A program made the position numbers and the translations under genes. Of a stretch of 64,000 nucleotides of DNA, positions 32,528-41,273 are shown piece after piece. Every line of letters starts with the position of its first letter. Position 1 is the first letter of the stretch. The notes under the pieces were generated by a model, which worked only from the letters and a program-made list of their open reading frames with translations, had not been told where the DNA came from and ran no database searches. This DNA comes from Streptomyces sp. NBC_01275. GTDB lineage: Bacteria; Actinomycetota; Actinomycetes; Streptomycetales; Streptomycetaceae. Location: NCBI RefSeq assembly GCF_026340655.1, contig NZ_JAPEOZ010000001.1:7378001-7442000 (forward strand), written 5' to 3'.

Positions 32528-33487
32528 GTGACTTCCAACGCCCACAGCAGCAGGTCCCTCAGGAACCCCCCCGGCGCGGCCGCCGTCGCGCTCGCCGCGA
32601 TGACGGCCCTGCTGGCGGGATGTTCCTCCTCCGACGACACCTCCGACAACCCGCTCGGCGGGGACAAGGCGGCGAGCGGAACCGTCGTCGTCGGCTCCAA
32701 CAACTTCGCCGAGAGCATCCTGATCGCCGACATCTACGGCGAGGCCCTCAAGGCCAAGGGCATCAAGGTGTCCTACAAGCCCAACATCGGCAGCCGCGAG
32801 ACCACGTACGGCCTGCTCAAGAACGGTTCCATCACCGTTCTGCCGGAGTACAACGGCTCGCTGCTCGCCTACCTCGACGCGAAGGCCGAGCAGAAGTCCC
32901 TCGCGACCGTGAACGCCGCGGTGAAGGCCAAGCTCGACTCCAAGCTGACGCTGCTGGAGTCGTCGCCCGCCGAGGACAAGGACTCCGTCACGGTCAACGC
33001 GGCGACCGCCAAGCAGTACAACCTCACCGCGGAGTCCACGCTCGCCGACCTCAAGAGCATCGCGCCGAACCTCGTCCTCGGCGGTTCGCCGGAGTTCCAG
33101 ACCAGGCAGCAGGGCATCCTCGGCCTGGAGTCGGTGTACGGCCTGAAGTTCAAGTCGTTCAAGGCGCTGGACGCGGGCGGTCCGCTGACCCAGGCCGCGC
33201 TGAAGAAGAACACCGTGCAGGCCGCGGACATCTTCACCACGGACCCCACCATCACCAAGGAGAAGTTCGTCGTCCTCCAGGACCCTGAGAACCTCTTCGG
33301 ATTCGCGAACGTGACGCCCCTGGCCTACAAGAGCGGGCTCTCCCAGGAAGGCGTCGACGCGCTCAACGCCGTCTCCGCCAAGCTCGACACGAAGGCGCTG
33401 CTCGACCTGGACTCCCAGGTGCAGCTGGAGAGCAAGGACCCGCTGGACGTCGCCAAGGCGTGGCTGAAGTCGGCCGGCCTGGGCTGA
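32528..33487 (+). CDS. Osmoprotectant ABC transporter substrate-binding lipoprotein (OpuCC-like)
   Basis: The 319-residue lipoprotein has a lipobox LLAGC (about residues 28-32) and the OpuAC/choline-binding fold: VVVGSNNFAESILIADIYGEAL, KPNIGSRETTYGLLKNGSI, LPEYNGSLLAYL and a C-terminal LDLDSQVQLESKDPLDVAKAWL. It should capture betaine or choline for the ABC importer encoded at 24.6-27.2 kb. The separation of the binding protein from its operon by conservon 1 is unusual. A GTG start is used. Confidence 0.92.
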   Translation: MTSNAHSSRSLRNPPGAAAVALAAMTALLAGCSSSDDTSDNPLGGDKAASGTVVVGSNNFAESILIADIYGEALKAKGIKVSYKPNIGSRETTYGLLKNGSITVLPEYNGSLLAYLDAKAEQKSLATVNAAVKAKLDSKLTLLESSPAEDKDSVTVNAATAKQYNLTAESTLADLKSIAPNLVLGGSPEFQTRQQGILGLESVYGLKFKSFKALDAGGPLTQAALKKNTVQAADIFTTDPTITKEKFVVLQDPENLFGFANVTPLAYKSGLSQEGVDALNAVSAKLDTKALLDLDSQVQLESKDPLDVAKAWLKSAGLG

Positions 33488-33512
33488 CGCTCCCCCGGGA
33501 CGTAGTGAACCG

Positions 33513-35183
33513 TTGGACACGGCAGCGGACGGACCGATCCGGGTACCCCCTCGGCACGAGGGCTCCCGGGTCGTCCTGAACGGAACCGCTTTCACCGTCG
33601 GCGAGCTGATCGCGCTCGCCGACGGCGTCGCCGTGCCCGCGGTGGCCCCCGAGGCCCGCGAACGAGCCGTGCGCTCCTGGCGCGCCGCCGCCCGTCTCGC
33701 CGCCGCCGGCCGGCTCTACGGCCGGGGCACCGGCGTCGGCGCCCAGCGCTCGGTGACGGTCGACGAGGGAGACGAGACCTCGCACGGCCTGCGGGTGCTG
33801 CGCAGCCACGCGGGCGGCGCGGGCGCGCTCCTCCCCGCCCGCCAGGTCCGCGCCATGCTCGCGGTCCGCGCCAACCAGCTCCTGGCCGGCGGCTCCGGCA
33901 TCCAGCCCGCCCTCGTCGACGCCCTCGCCGAGGCCCTGCGCCTCGGCGTCCACCCGGCCGTCAACGAGTACGGCGGCGTCGGCACCGGCGATCTGACGGC
34001 CCTGGCCCAGACGGGCCTGACGCTGATCGGCGAACGCCCGTGGGTGGGAGAGGGGCCGACGCAACCCTCCTGGACGGACAGCCGGTCGGGCGGCGCTACG
34101 ACGGAACTTCCTTGGCGGGGTGCGCAGTCGGGCGGGGCTGCGGAAGAACTCCACCGGCAGGGTCAGCAGTCGGGTGACACTGCGGCGGAACTCTCCCGGC
34201 AGGGTGGACAGCCGGGGGTTCCGGGCAGTGCTTCCGGTGTCCTCCCCGCTCCCGTCACCCTCCACCCCGGCGACGCGCTCGCGCTGCTCAGCAGCAACGC
34301 CCTGGCGCTCGCGCAGGCCGCGCTCGCGTACCACGACCTCGATGTGCTGCTGCGGGCCACGCACGCCGTCGCCGCGCTCTCCCTCGCCGCGGTCTCCGGC
34401 TCGCCGGAGGCGTACGCGGCCCCCGTGCACGCCCTGCGCAGCTACCCCGGCGCGGCCCGCGCGGCCGCCGAGGTGCGGCGACTGCTCGGGTGGGCGCAGC
34501 GGCCGCCGGGCCCCGGCCGCCGGATCCAGGACCCCTTCGGCTTCCGCGCCTTCCCGCAGGCCCACGGCTGCGCCCTCGACGCGGCCGAGCGGCTGCGCGA
34601 GGTCGTCGAGGTGGAGGTCAACTGCCCCTCCGAGAACCCCCTCGTCGCCCTGGACGGCACGACCGCCTACCACCACGGGGGCTTCTTCGCCGCACCGCTC
34701 GGCCTCGCCCTGGACGCGGCGAACCTCGCCCTGCTGCAGACCGCCCAGCTCTCCGCCGCCCGTCTGACCGCGCTCGGCGACCCCGGGCTTACCGGCCTGT
34801 CCGCCTTCCTGGCCGCCGGACCCGCGAGCAGCTCGGGCACGATGATCCTGGAGTACACGGCCAACTCCGCGCTCGCGGAGCTGCGTTCGTGCACCGCGCC
34901 CGCCTCGGCGGGACACGCGGTCCTCTCGCGGGGGCTGGAGGAGGCCGCCAGCTTCGCCGGACAGGCCGCCCGCCAGACCCAGCGCGCCACGGACGCCTAC
35001 GCCACTGTCCTCGCCTGCGAACTGGTGGCCGCTGTAAGGGCGTTGAGGATGCATCCGGTGCCGCCGCCGGTCGCCGCCTTCGCCGCGGCGACGGCCGCCC
35101 TGCCGACCGGCACGGACGACCGCCCCCTGACGGGCGATGTGACGGCGGCGACCGAACTGCTGTCCACGCTCGCCGAGTTGTGA
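33513..35183 (+). CDS. Aromatic amino-acid/histidine ammonia-lyase homologue lacking the MIO motif
   Basis: The 556-residue protein aligns with HAL/PAL enzymes: YGRGTGVGAQR (about 69-79), the NEYGG segment, NALALAQAALAYHDLDVLLRATHA and IQDPFGFRAFPQ...VNCPSENPL. Active lyases contain Ala-Ser-Gly in VGASGDL, which cyclises to the MIO prosthetic group. Here residues 154-161 read GGVGTGDL, one residue short and without Ser, so MIO cannot form in the known way. A low-complexity insert (about 188-238) of repeated RQGxQSG units follows. It is probably a pseudoenzyme or an enzyme with different chemistry. It starts 25 bases after the binding protein gene, probably in the same operon. Confidence 0.82.
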   Translation: MDTAADGPIRVPPRHEGSRVVLNGTAFTVGELIALADGVAVPAVAPEARERAVRSWRAAARLAAAGRLYGRGTGVGAQRSVTVDEGDETSHGLRVLRSHAGGAGALLPARQVRAMLAVRANQLLAGGSGIQPALVDALAEALRLGVHPAVNEYGGVGTGDLTALAQTGLTLIGERPWVGEGPTQPSWTDSRSGGATTELPWRGAQSGGAAEELHRQGQQSGDTAAELSRQGGQPGVPGSASGVLPAPVTLHPGDALALLSSNALALAQAALAYHDLDVLLRATHAVAALSLAAVSGSPEAYAAPVHALRSYPGAARAAAEVRRLLGWAQRPPGPGRRIQDPFGFRAFPQAHGCALDAAERLREVVEVEVNCPSENPLVALDGTTAYHHGGFFAAPLGLALDAANLALLQTAQLSAARLTALGDPGLTGLSAFLAAGPASSSGTMILEYTANSALAELRSCTAPASAGHAVLSRGLEEAASFAGQAARQTQRATDAYATVLACELVAAVRALRMHPVPPPVAAFAAATAALPTGTDDRPLTGDVTAATELLSTLAEL

Positions 35184-35223
35184 CCTCACCGGGTCACGAG
35201 GTCATCGCGGTCCGGGTCCCCGC

Positions 35224-36594
35224 TCAGTAACCCACGTAGAACGTCGCGTCCTGCTGCTCGGTGGCCGTCGAGATCGGGTCGATGCGCAGGACGTAGTTCG
35301 AGTGCCGGATGTACCGGGTCGGGTTGTTGTACGAGCGGAACGACGACCAGCCCGAGTCCGCCAGCCCCGCGGTGCGGTAGAAGGTCGCGTCCGCGGCGAA
35401 CGTGGACGTGCTGTCGTTGACGTCGAGCCGGAGAGCGTAGTTGTAGTGCCGCAGATAGCGGGTCGGGTAGTTGACCGACTGGAAGGAGACCCCGGCGCTG
35501 TCGGCGAGGCCGGGGACCAGCTTCCACTCCGAGTCGGTGTACAGGTCGAATGGGTACTCGTCGATACGGCCGAGGTAGTTGGCGTGCCGGACGTAACGGG
35601 CCGGGTAGTTGTAGGACTTGAGGCGGTTCCATGTGGGGGCGCCCCACTTGGCGACGAGGTTGTCGTACTGGGTGGAGGTGATCGTCGTGATGCCGCAGTG
35701 CTTGGAGTTGACCGGCTGGGTGTACGTCTTCTGGTCGAGCGCGGTCCAGGTGCCGGCCGACAGGTCGCTGGACTGCCAGGCGTAGAACACGCCGTTGGGG
35801 GTGTAGGTGTCGCCCCAGAGCCACCAGGTGTTGGACGTCAGGGACTTGACGAGGGTCGGGGCCTCGGTGCCGCCGTGCGCGACGCCGGTGTTGAAGACCG
35901 TGAAGCTGCCCGGGTCGAGGGAGGTGGACCGCGCGCCCACCAGCGTCTGGTCCTTCTTGAAGTAGAGGTAGTTGACGCCGTTCACGCCGACGGCCATGTC
36001 GCCGTCGATGATGTCGTAGCCGGGGTCGAAGAACACCTGGGGCGTCGAGGCCGTGACGAAGTCGCTGGTGTAGTTCACCATGATGACGTTGTGGCCGCTG
36101 TCGTTGACGGCCGAGTAGATGAGCGCGTACTGACCCCGGCCCGCGTCCCAGAACGCCTCGGGCGCCCAGCTGTGGGTGTTCATGTCGTGCAGCTTCAGAC
36201 GGTGGTAGCCGGTGAAGGTGCGCAGGTCGGTGGAGTTCCAGACGTGCACGTACTGGCTGACGTAGGTCCAGTCCGTGCCCTTGAGGTCCGTGGCGAGGAC
36301 GACGAACGTGCCGTCCTGCTTGCGCAGGATGAACGGGTCGCGCAGTCCGAGAGCGCCTTCGGTCGGCGTGACCACCGGGTTGTTCTGGTTGAGGGGCATC
36401 CAGCGCAGCCCGTCCGTGCTGACGGCGAGGTGCAGGCCGTAGTCGGTGCCTTCGCCGAGGGAGGTCGACTCGGTGAAGTAGCCCATCACATAGGCCGAGT
36501 CGGCCGCGTGCGCGGCCTGCGTGCCGAGGGTGAGGGCCAGCGGGACGGATGCGGCCGCGCCGAGGAAGAGGCGGCGGGACGGGTTGGGGCTCAT
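35224..36594 (-). CDS. Secreted glycoside hydrolase family 43 with C-terminal AbfB (CBM42) domain
   Basis: The 456-residue protein has a twin-arginine signal (PSRRLFLGAAAS...HAA). A five-bladed GH43-like propeller follows (AYVMGYFT, LRDPFILRKQDGTFVVLATD, APEAFWD, DGDMAVG), then an AbfB domain with three repeats of the type SYNYPARYVRHANYLGRI, NYPTRYLRHYNYALRL and NNPTRYIRHSNYVLRI. It likely cleaves arabinofuranose side chains from plant polysaccharide. The upstream region holds the palindrome TCGATATATCGA. Confidence 0.9.
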   Translation of the reverse strand: MSPNPSRRLFLGAAASVPLALTLGTQAAHAADSAYVMGYFTESTSLGEGTDYGLHLAVSTDGLRWMPLNQNNPVVTPTEGALGLRDPFILRKQDGTFVVLATDLKGTDWTYVSQYVHVWNSTDLRTFTGYHRLKLHDMNTHSWAPEAFWDAGRGQYALIYSAVNDSGHNVIMVNYTSDFVTASTPQVFFDPGYDIIDGDMAVGVNGVNYLYFKKDQTLVGARSTSLDPGSFTVFNTGVAHGGTEAPTLVKSLTSNTWWLWGDTYTPNGVFYAWQSSDLSAGTWTALDQKTYTQPVNSKHCGITTITSTQYDNLVAKWGAPTWNRLKSYNYPARYVRHANYLGRIDEYPFDLYTDSEWKLVPGLADSAGVSFQSVNYPTRYLRHYNYALRLDVNDSTSTFAADATFYRTAGLADSGWSSFRSYNNPTRYIRHSNYVLRIDPISTATEQQDATFYVGY

Positions 36595-36639
36595 GTGCTC
36601 TCCAGGGGTGCGAGTGCCCTTGATATCGAGACGCTGAAG

Positions 36640-36651
36640 TCGATATATCGA
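36640..36651. promoter_or_regulatory. Candidate operator TCGATATATCGA upstream of the GH43 gene
   Basis: A perfect 12-base palindrome, strikingly AT-rich for this genome, lies 46 bases upstream of the GH43 start. A related GATATCGA occurs at about 36622-36629. Together they resemble a site for a sugar-responsive LacI or GntR type repressor. Confidence 0.5.
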
Positions 36652-36801
36652 ACAGAGTTCGGCGAGTCGGTCAGAAAGTAGGGGTGTGCGGGAAACAGGT
36701 CAATCACTGGGACACGCTTGGCGGTTTCCCGCCTTCCGCCTGTGAGCGGCCCATGGGAAATCCGGCGATCTCCGGTCCGGGCCGGACTAGTCTCGGCGGC
36801 C

Positions 36802-37218
36802 GTGAACAGAAGACGGCAGAAGAAGCTGACGAGAAGTCTGGTCTCAGCGGCGACGTTCGACGAGGGCCGCCGGGTCGCGCTGCTGCTGCGCGCCGGAGCC
36901 GCCCCGGCGACGGCCGACGGCGACGGCACGACTCCCTTGTACGCGGCCTCGGTGCAGGGCGCCGCCGACATCGCCCGCAGGCTCCTGGAGGCCGGCGCCC
37001 CGCCCGACGCCGAGAGCGCCGGCCTCGGCGCGGAGGGAACTCCCCTGTGCGCGGCGGCCTGTTGGGGCCACACCGAGACGGTCCGCACCCTCCTCGCGCA
37101 CGGCGCCGACCCCAACCTCCGGGAGGACCACGGCGACGGCTGGACCCCGCTGGAGTGGGCGACCGCGGGCCCGCACCCGGAGACGGCCGCCGTGCTGCGC
37201 GCCGCGGGAGCCCGCTAG
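36802..37218 (+). CDS. Ankyrin-repeat protein
   Basis: The 138-residue soluble protein has about four ankyrin repeats (DGTTPLYAASVQGAADIARRLLEAGA, EGTPLCAAACWGHTETVRTLLAHGADPN, DGWTPLEWATAGPHPETAAVLRAAGA). No effector domain is attached. The GTG at 36802 is chosen because upstream codons lack a ribosome site. It faces conservon 2 tail to tail. Confidence 0.85.
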   Translation: MNRRRQKKLTRSLVSAATFDEGRRVALLLRAGAAPATADGDGTTPLYAASVQGAADIARRLLEAGAPPDAESAGLGAEGTPLCAAACWGHTETVRTLLAHGADPNLREDHGDGWTPLEWATAGPHPETAAVLRAAGAR

Positions 37219-37259
37219 CGGGGATCGGCGGGTCGGGCCGGTCGGCGGGCGGTGCTCGG

Positions 37260-37877
37260 TCAGCGGGCGGGGCTCGGCCGGACGTCGACGTCGGCGATCA
37301 GGTCGTCGATGAGCGCGATCAGCACGTCCCGGCAGGACTCCCGGTCCCGTGCGTCGCACAGCAGCACCGGAACGTGCGCCGGCAGCGCCAGCGACTCCCT
37401 GATCTCCTGCGCCGGATAAGGGTGTTGCCCGTGGAAGCCGTTGACCCCGACGACGAAGGGGATGCCCCGGCGCTCGAAGAAGTCGATCGCGGCGAAACTG
37501 GACTCCGGTCTGCGCACGTCGACCAGGACCACCGCCCCCAGGGCGCCGATGGCCAGGTCGTTCCACATGAACCAGAACCGCTGCTGCCCGGGCGTGCCGA
37601 AGAGATACAGCACCAGGTCGTCGCCGATGGTGATCCGTCCGAAGTCGAGGGCCACGGTGGTCGACCGCTTCTCCTCGATGCCCTTCAGATCGTCGATGCC
37701 CAGCCCGGCTACGGTCAGCGGCTCCTCCGTGCGCAGCGGCGCGATCTCGCTGACCGACCCGACCATGGTGGTCTTGCCGACGCCGAAGCCGCCAGCGATG
37801 AGGATCTTCACGGCGTCGGGTGCGGCGGCCGGGGCGGATGCTGCGGCCGTATCGGCGGTGGAATCAGATCCGGCCAA
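37260..37877 (-). CDS. cvnD: CvnD-type small GTPase, conservon 2
   Basis: The 205-residue GTPase has GGFGVGKTTMVGS, TTVALDFG, GTPGQQRFWFMW and VNGFHG. Compared with conservon 1 it has Gln instead of Glu after GTPGQ and an Ala-rich N-terminal extension. The TTG at 37877 overlaps the DUF742 gene by 14 bases. Confidence 0.93.
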   Translation of the reverse strand: MAGSDSTADTAAASAPAAAPDAVKILIAGGFGVGKTTMVGSVSEIAPLRTEEPLTVAGLGIDDLKGIEEKRSTTVALDFGRITIGDDLVLYLFGTPGQQRFWFMWNDLAIGALGAVVLVDVRRPESSFAAIDFFERRGIPFVVGVNGFHGQHPYPAQEIRESLALPAHVPVLLCDARDRESCRDVLIALIDDLIADVDVRPSPAR

Positions 37878-38220
37878 GGCCGTCCCTCACTTTCTGCAGC
37901 AGGTCTAGGTCCGGTGCGCCCGAGACGTGACGGGGCGGCCGGGCCGTGATCAGGCCCGCCTCCAGCAGATCGCAGAGCATGATGACGACCACGCTCACCG
38001 GCAGGTCGAGATGGGCCGCGACCTCCGCCACGGCGAGCGGCCGGGCGCACAGCCGCAGGATCCGGGCGTGCTCCGGCTGCGGCCGAGCGGCCCGCTCGGG
38101 CGGAGGGTCCACCGCGGTCACCGTCGTGATGAGGGTGAAGTCGGCGCGGCTGGGCCGGGTCCGCCCACCGGTGAGGGTGAACGGCCGGACGAGCCGGCCC
38201 GCTTCGTCGCCTCCGCTCAC
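37864..38220 (-). CDS. cvnC: CvnC-type DUF742 protein, conservon 2
   Basis: The DUF742 domain is clear (RLVRPFTLTGGRTRPS; ILRLCARPLAVAEVAAHLDLPVSVVVIMLCDLLEAGLI). I prefer the GTG at 38220, one base after the TGA of the roadblock gene, giving 118 residues. An ATG at 38256 would overlap that gene by 35 bases and add 12 residues. Confidence 0.88.
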   Translation of the reverse strand: MSGGDEAGRLVRPFTLTGGRTRPSRADFTLITTVTAVDPPPERAARPQPEHARILRLCARPLAVAEVAAHLDLPVSVVVIMLCDLLEAGLITARPPRHVSGAPDLDLLQKVRDGLGRI

Positions 38221-38221
38221 C

Positions 38222-38656
38222 TCACCCGCCGTTGGTGCCGACGGCGGGACCGACATGGGCCCGCGGCGCCGCGCTGAGGTGCTCGCCTATCTTCTTCACC
38301 AGCATGTTCATCTGGTACGCCACGACGCCGACGTCCGCGTTCTTGCCCGCCAGCACGACGAGATGGGCCCCCGGGCCGGCCGCGGTGAGGATCAGGTAGC
38401 TGTTGGCCATCTCGATGAGCGCCTGACGCACCGGGCCGCCGCGGAAGTCCATGCTGACGCCCTTGCTGAGGCTCATCAGGCCGGACGCGGTCGCCGCCAG
38501 CCGTTCGGCGTCCTCGCGCAGGAACCCGGTGGACTTGCTCACCACCAGCCCGTCCTCGGAGAGCACGACGGCCTGGTTCACGTCGGCGACCCGGTCCACG
38601 AGACCGGTGAGCAACTGGTCGAGCTGGGTGTTCGTGGCGGGGATGGAGTGTGTCAT
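38222..38656 (-). CDS. cvnB: CvnB-type roadblock/LC7 protein, conservon 2
   Basis: The 144-residue protein shows the roadblock fold (LDQLLTGLVDRVADVNQAVVLSEDGLVVSKS; YLILTAAGPGAHLVVLAGKNADVGVVAYQMNMLVKKI). It starts 10 bases after the sensor gene. Confidence 0.93.
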   Translation of the reverse strand: MTHSIPATNTQLDQLLTGLVDRVADVNQAVVLSEDGLVVSKSTGFLREDAERLAATASGLMSLSKGVSMDFRGGPVRQALIEMANSYLILTAAGPGAHLVVLAGKNADVGVVAYQMNMLVKKIGEHLSAAPRAHVGPAVGTNGG

Positions 38657-38666
38657 CGGGTGTCCT

Positions 38667-41138
38667 TCATGAGCGGTCGGCGGGCGTGGTCGGGGTCTGG
38701 GACGAGCCCGCGGCGATGACCGGCGGGCCGGGCGCCTCGGCGGCGGACTCCGCCGCGCCGGACGGCGGCACGTCGTCGTCGCGTGCCTGCAGCGTGCCGC
38801 GCTGGAAACCGGCGAGGGAAGAGGCCGCGCGCTCGGCGGTGAAGTCGTCCGGGAAGCCGTCTTCCTCGACGGCGACGGCGTCCTCGCGCAACTCGCTCGC
38901 GAGACTGGTCTGCGGCACCCTGCGGGGGAGCGGGGAGAGGCCGTGGGAGCGGGCGGGGAGCGGTGCGGCGGTACGGGCCGCCGTCGCCGCCGGCTGAGCA
39001 GTGGCGGCGGGCGCGGCGGTGGCTGTGGCTGGGGCTGTGGCTGGGGCTGGGGCTGCGGTGCGGTCCGGGGCCGTCGCCACCCGGGATGTCCGGACGCCCG
39101 TACCGGCCGACGAGGGACGCGTCGGGGTCGACGTACTGCCCGCGAGGGCCGAGGGGTCGTGCGCCCCGTCGGGGTCCCAGGCCGCCGGGGTCTCGGCGTC
39201 GGAGGCCTCGCGGACCACGATGTCGTGCGGGACCAGCACGATCGCGGTGGTGCCGCCGTACGGCGAGGAGCGCAGGTTCACGGCGATGCCGTGCCGGGTG
39301 GCGAGCCGGGCGATCACGAACATGCCCAGCCGCAGGTCGTCGGCGAGCGCCACCAGGTCGAACTGCGGGGCCACCGCCAACTGCGCGTTGAACGAGGCGT
39401 AGTCCTCCTCCGACAGGCCGAGGCCGCGGTCCTCGACCTCGATCGCCAGACCCTTGGCCACCACCGCGGCCCGTACCCCGACCGGGCTGGGCGCCGGCGA
39501 GTAGGAGGTCGCGTTGTCGATGAGCTCGGCGAGCAGATGGATCAGGTCCGCCACGGCGTGCGGGGCGATCCACACATCCTCCTCGGTGTGCACCTCCGCC
39601 CGCTGGTACTCGGCGACCTCCCCGACGGCGCTGCGCAGGATGTCGACCAGCGCCACCGGCTCCGACCAGCTGCGTCCGGGCCGGCCGCCGCTGATGATGA
39701 CGAGGTTCTCCTCGTACCGGCGCAACTGGCTGGCCGTGGAGTCCAGTTCGTACAGGCCCTTGAGGACGTCGGGGTCCTGGTGCCGGCGCTCCAGCGCGTC
39801 GAGCTTGCTGAGCTGGAGGTTGACCAGGTTCTGGCTCTGCCGGGCGATGCCCAGGATGACCTTCTGGAAACCGCGCCGGGTGTCGGCGAGTTCGACCGCG
39901 GTGTGCACGGCGGTGCGCTGCGCCGTGTTGAACGCCGTGGCCACCTGCCCGAGTTCGTCGCCGCCGTAGTCCAGCGGCGGGGTCGCCGATTCCACGTCGA
40001 CAGTCTCTCCCCGGTCCAGCCGCGCCACCACCTCCGGGAGCCGTTCGTGCGCCAGGCTCAGCGTGGCCTCCCGCAGCCCGCGCAGCCGCCGCGACAGCGA
40101 GCGGGTGATCCGCCAGGACATGCCGACGCACAGCAGCAGGGCGACGAGACCGCCCGCGCTCAGCGCGGCCGCCTTGATCAACAGGCCGCGCGCGTTGTCC
40201 GCGCTGCGCTGCAACAGCGCCGTGGTCTGCTGCCGGATCAGCCCCGAGTACTGGTCGGAGACCTCGATGAGCGCGGCCCGCCACTGCTTCTGCACGTCCG
40301 GCAGGACGACGTCGCCGTTCTCGCTCGGCTTCACGCGGGCCGCGAGCACCTTGTCCTCGATGGCCTGGAGGTTCTGCCACTGATAGCTCGTCAGGATGTT
40401 CTCGGTCTCCGCCTTCGCGGTCCCGGTGAGCGAGGGCACGATCTGGTCCTGCACCAGCCAGCGGCGCGTGTTCACCAGCTGGGCGAACTCCGCCCACGCC
40501 TTCTCGTCCATCCGCCGCTCGGGCCCGGCCAGGGTGAGCTGCAGATCCTCCTCCGAGACCAGTTCGGCCGCGTGCTCCAGGGCCACCAGCGGTCCGGCCT
40601 GGGAGGTGAGGTCGCCGTCGTCGACCTGGGACAGCTCCTGGAAGGCGTGGATCTGGTCGTCGATGATCGAGGTGTACTGGTCCAGGGCCTGCGCGGCGGT
40701 GATGTCGCTGGGGTTGTCCACCTGACCCCGGTAGTACTCCAGGCTGCCCACCGAGGCGACCACCGAGTACAGGCGGTCCCTCACGCGGGAGGGCGCCTGC
40801 TGGATGTCGTCCGAACGCGAGACCAGCTTGGCGACGGCCGCGTCCGTCCTCTGCCGCTGCGCGTCCAGCGCGGCCCGGGAACCGGCGGGCATCGAGGCCA
40901 GCCACACGGCCGACAGACTGCGCTCCTGCTGGAGCGCGAGCGTCGCCTCGGTGCCCATGGCGCCGGTCGACCGGCTCAGTTCGGTCTGCGCGCGCAGCCG
41001 CAGCCCCTCGGAGAACATCTGGATCGTCGTCACGCCCCACATGGCGGCGAGGGTGACGCCGGGCACCAGCGCCAGGAGGATCAGGGAGAGACGTATGGAG
41101 CCGAGACGGCGGCGCCGGGCACCTGTCCGTGGAGACAT
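38667..41138 (-). CDS. cvnA: CvnA-type sensor with histidine-kinase-like ATPase domain, conservon 2
   Basis: The 823-residue membrane sensor has helices at about 15-37 and 320-340 enclosing a NIT-like extracellular domain, then HAMP and an HATPase domain (ELIDNATSYSP, VEDRGLGLS, FVIARLATRHGI). No HisKA acceptor is evident. The C-terminal tail is rich in Ala-Thr-Pro, encoded by GGCTGTGGCTGGG-type DNA repeats near 39010-39060. An orphan sugar-binding lipoprotein lies just upstream and could present a ligand to it. Confidence 0.93.
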   Translation of the reverse strand: MSPRTGARRRRLGSIRLSLILLALVPGVTLAAMWGVTTIQMFSEGLRLRAQTELSRSTGAMGTEATLALQQERSLSAVWLASMPAGSRAALDAQRQRTDAAVAKLVSRSDDIQQAPSRVRDRLYSVVASVGSLEYYRGQVDNPSDITAAQALDQYTSIIDDQIHAFQELSQVDDGDLTSQAGPLVALEHAAELVSEEDLQLTLAGPERRMDEKAWAEFAQLVNTRRWLVQDQIVPSLTGTAKAETENILTSYQWQNLQAIEDKVLAARVKPSENGDVVLPDVQKQWRAALIEVSDQYSGLIRQQTTALLQRSADNARGLLIKAAALSAGGLVALLLCVGMSWRITRSLSRRLRGLREATLSLAHERLPEVVARLDRGETVDVESATPPLDYGGDELGQVATAFNTAQRTAVHTAVELADTRRGFQKVILGIARQSQNLVNLQLSKLDALERRHQDPDVLKGLYELDSTASQLRRYEENLVIISGGRPGRSWSEPVALVDILRSAVGEVAEYQRAEVHTEEDVWIAPHAVADLIHLLAELIDNATSYSPAPSPVGVRAAVVAKGLAIEVEDRGLGLSEEDYASFNAQLAVAPQFDLVALADDLRLGMFVIARLATRHGIAVNLRSSPYGGTTAIVLVPHDIVVREASDAETPAAWDPDGAHDPSALAGSTSTPTRPSSAGTGVRTSRVATAPDRTAAPAPATAPATATAAPAATAQPAATAARTAAPLPARSHGLSPLPRRVPQTSLASELREDAVAVEEDGFPDDFTAERAASSLAGFQRGTLQARDDDVPPSGAAESAAEAPGPPVIAAGSSQTPTTPADRS

Positions 41139-41273
41139 ACTCGTCCTAGGGCGATCAGCGGGGGAGTGGGCAGCAGCGGAGGTGTGAGGAGTGTGTGGGG
41201 GGAGGCGTGGGGAGCGGGGGAGGGGTGAGGGACGGGAGAGCGGAAGTGGGGGACACCGGGACGGACCGCGCGG

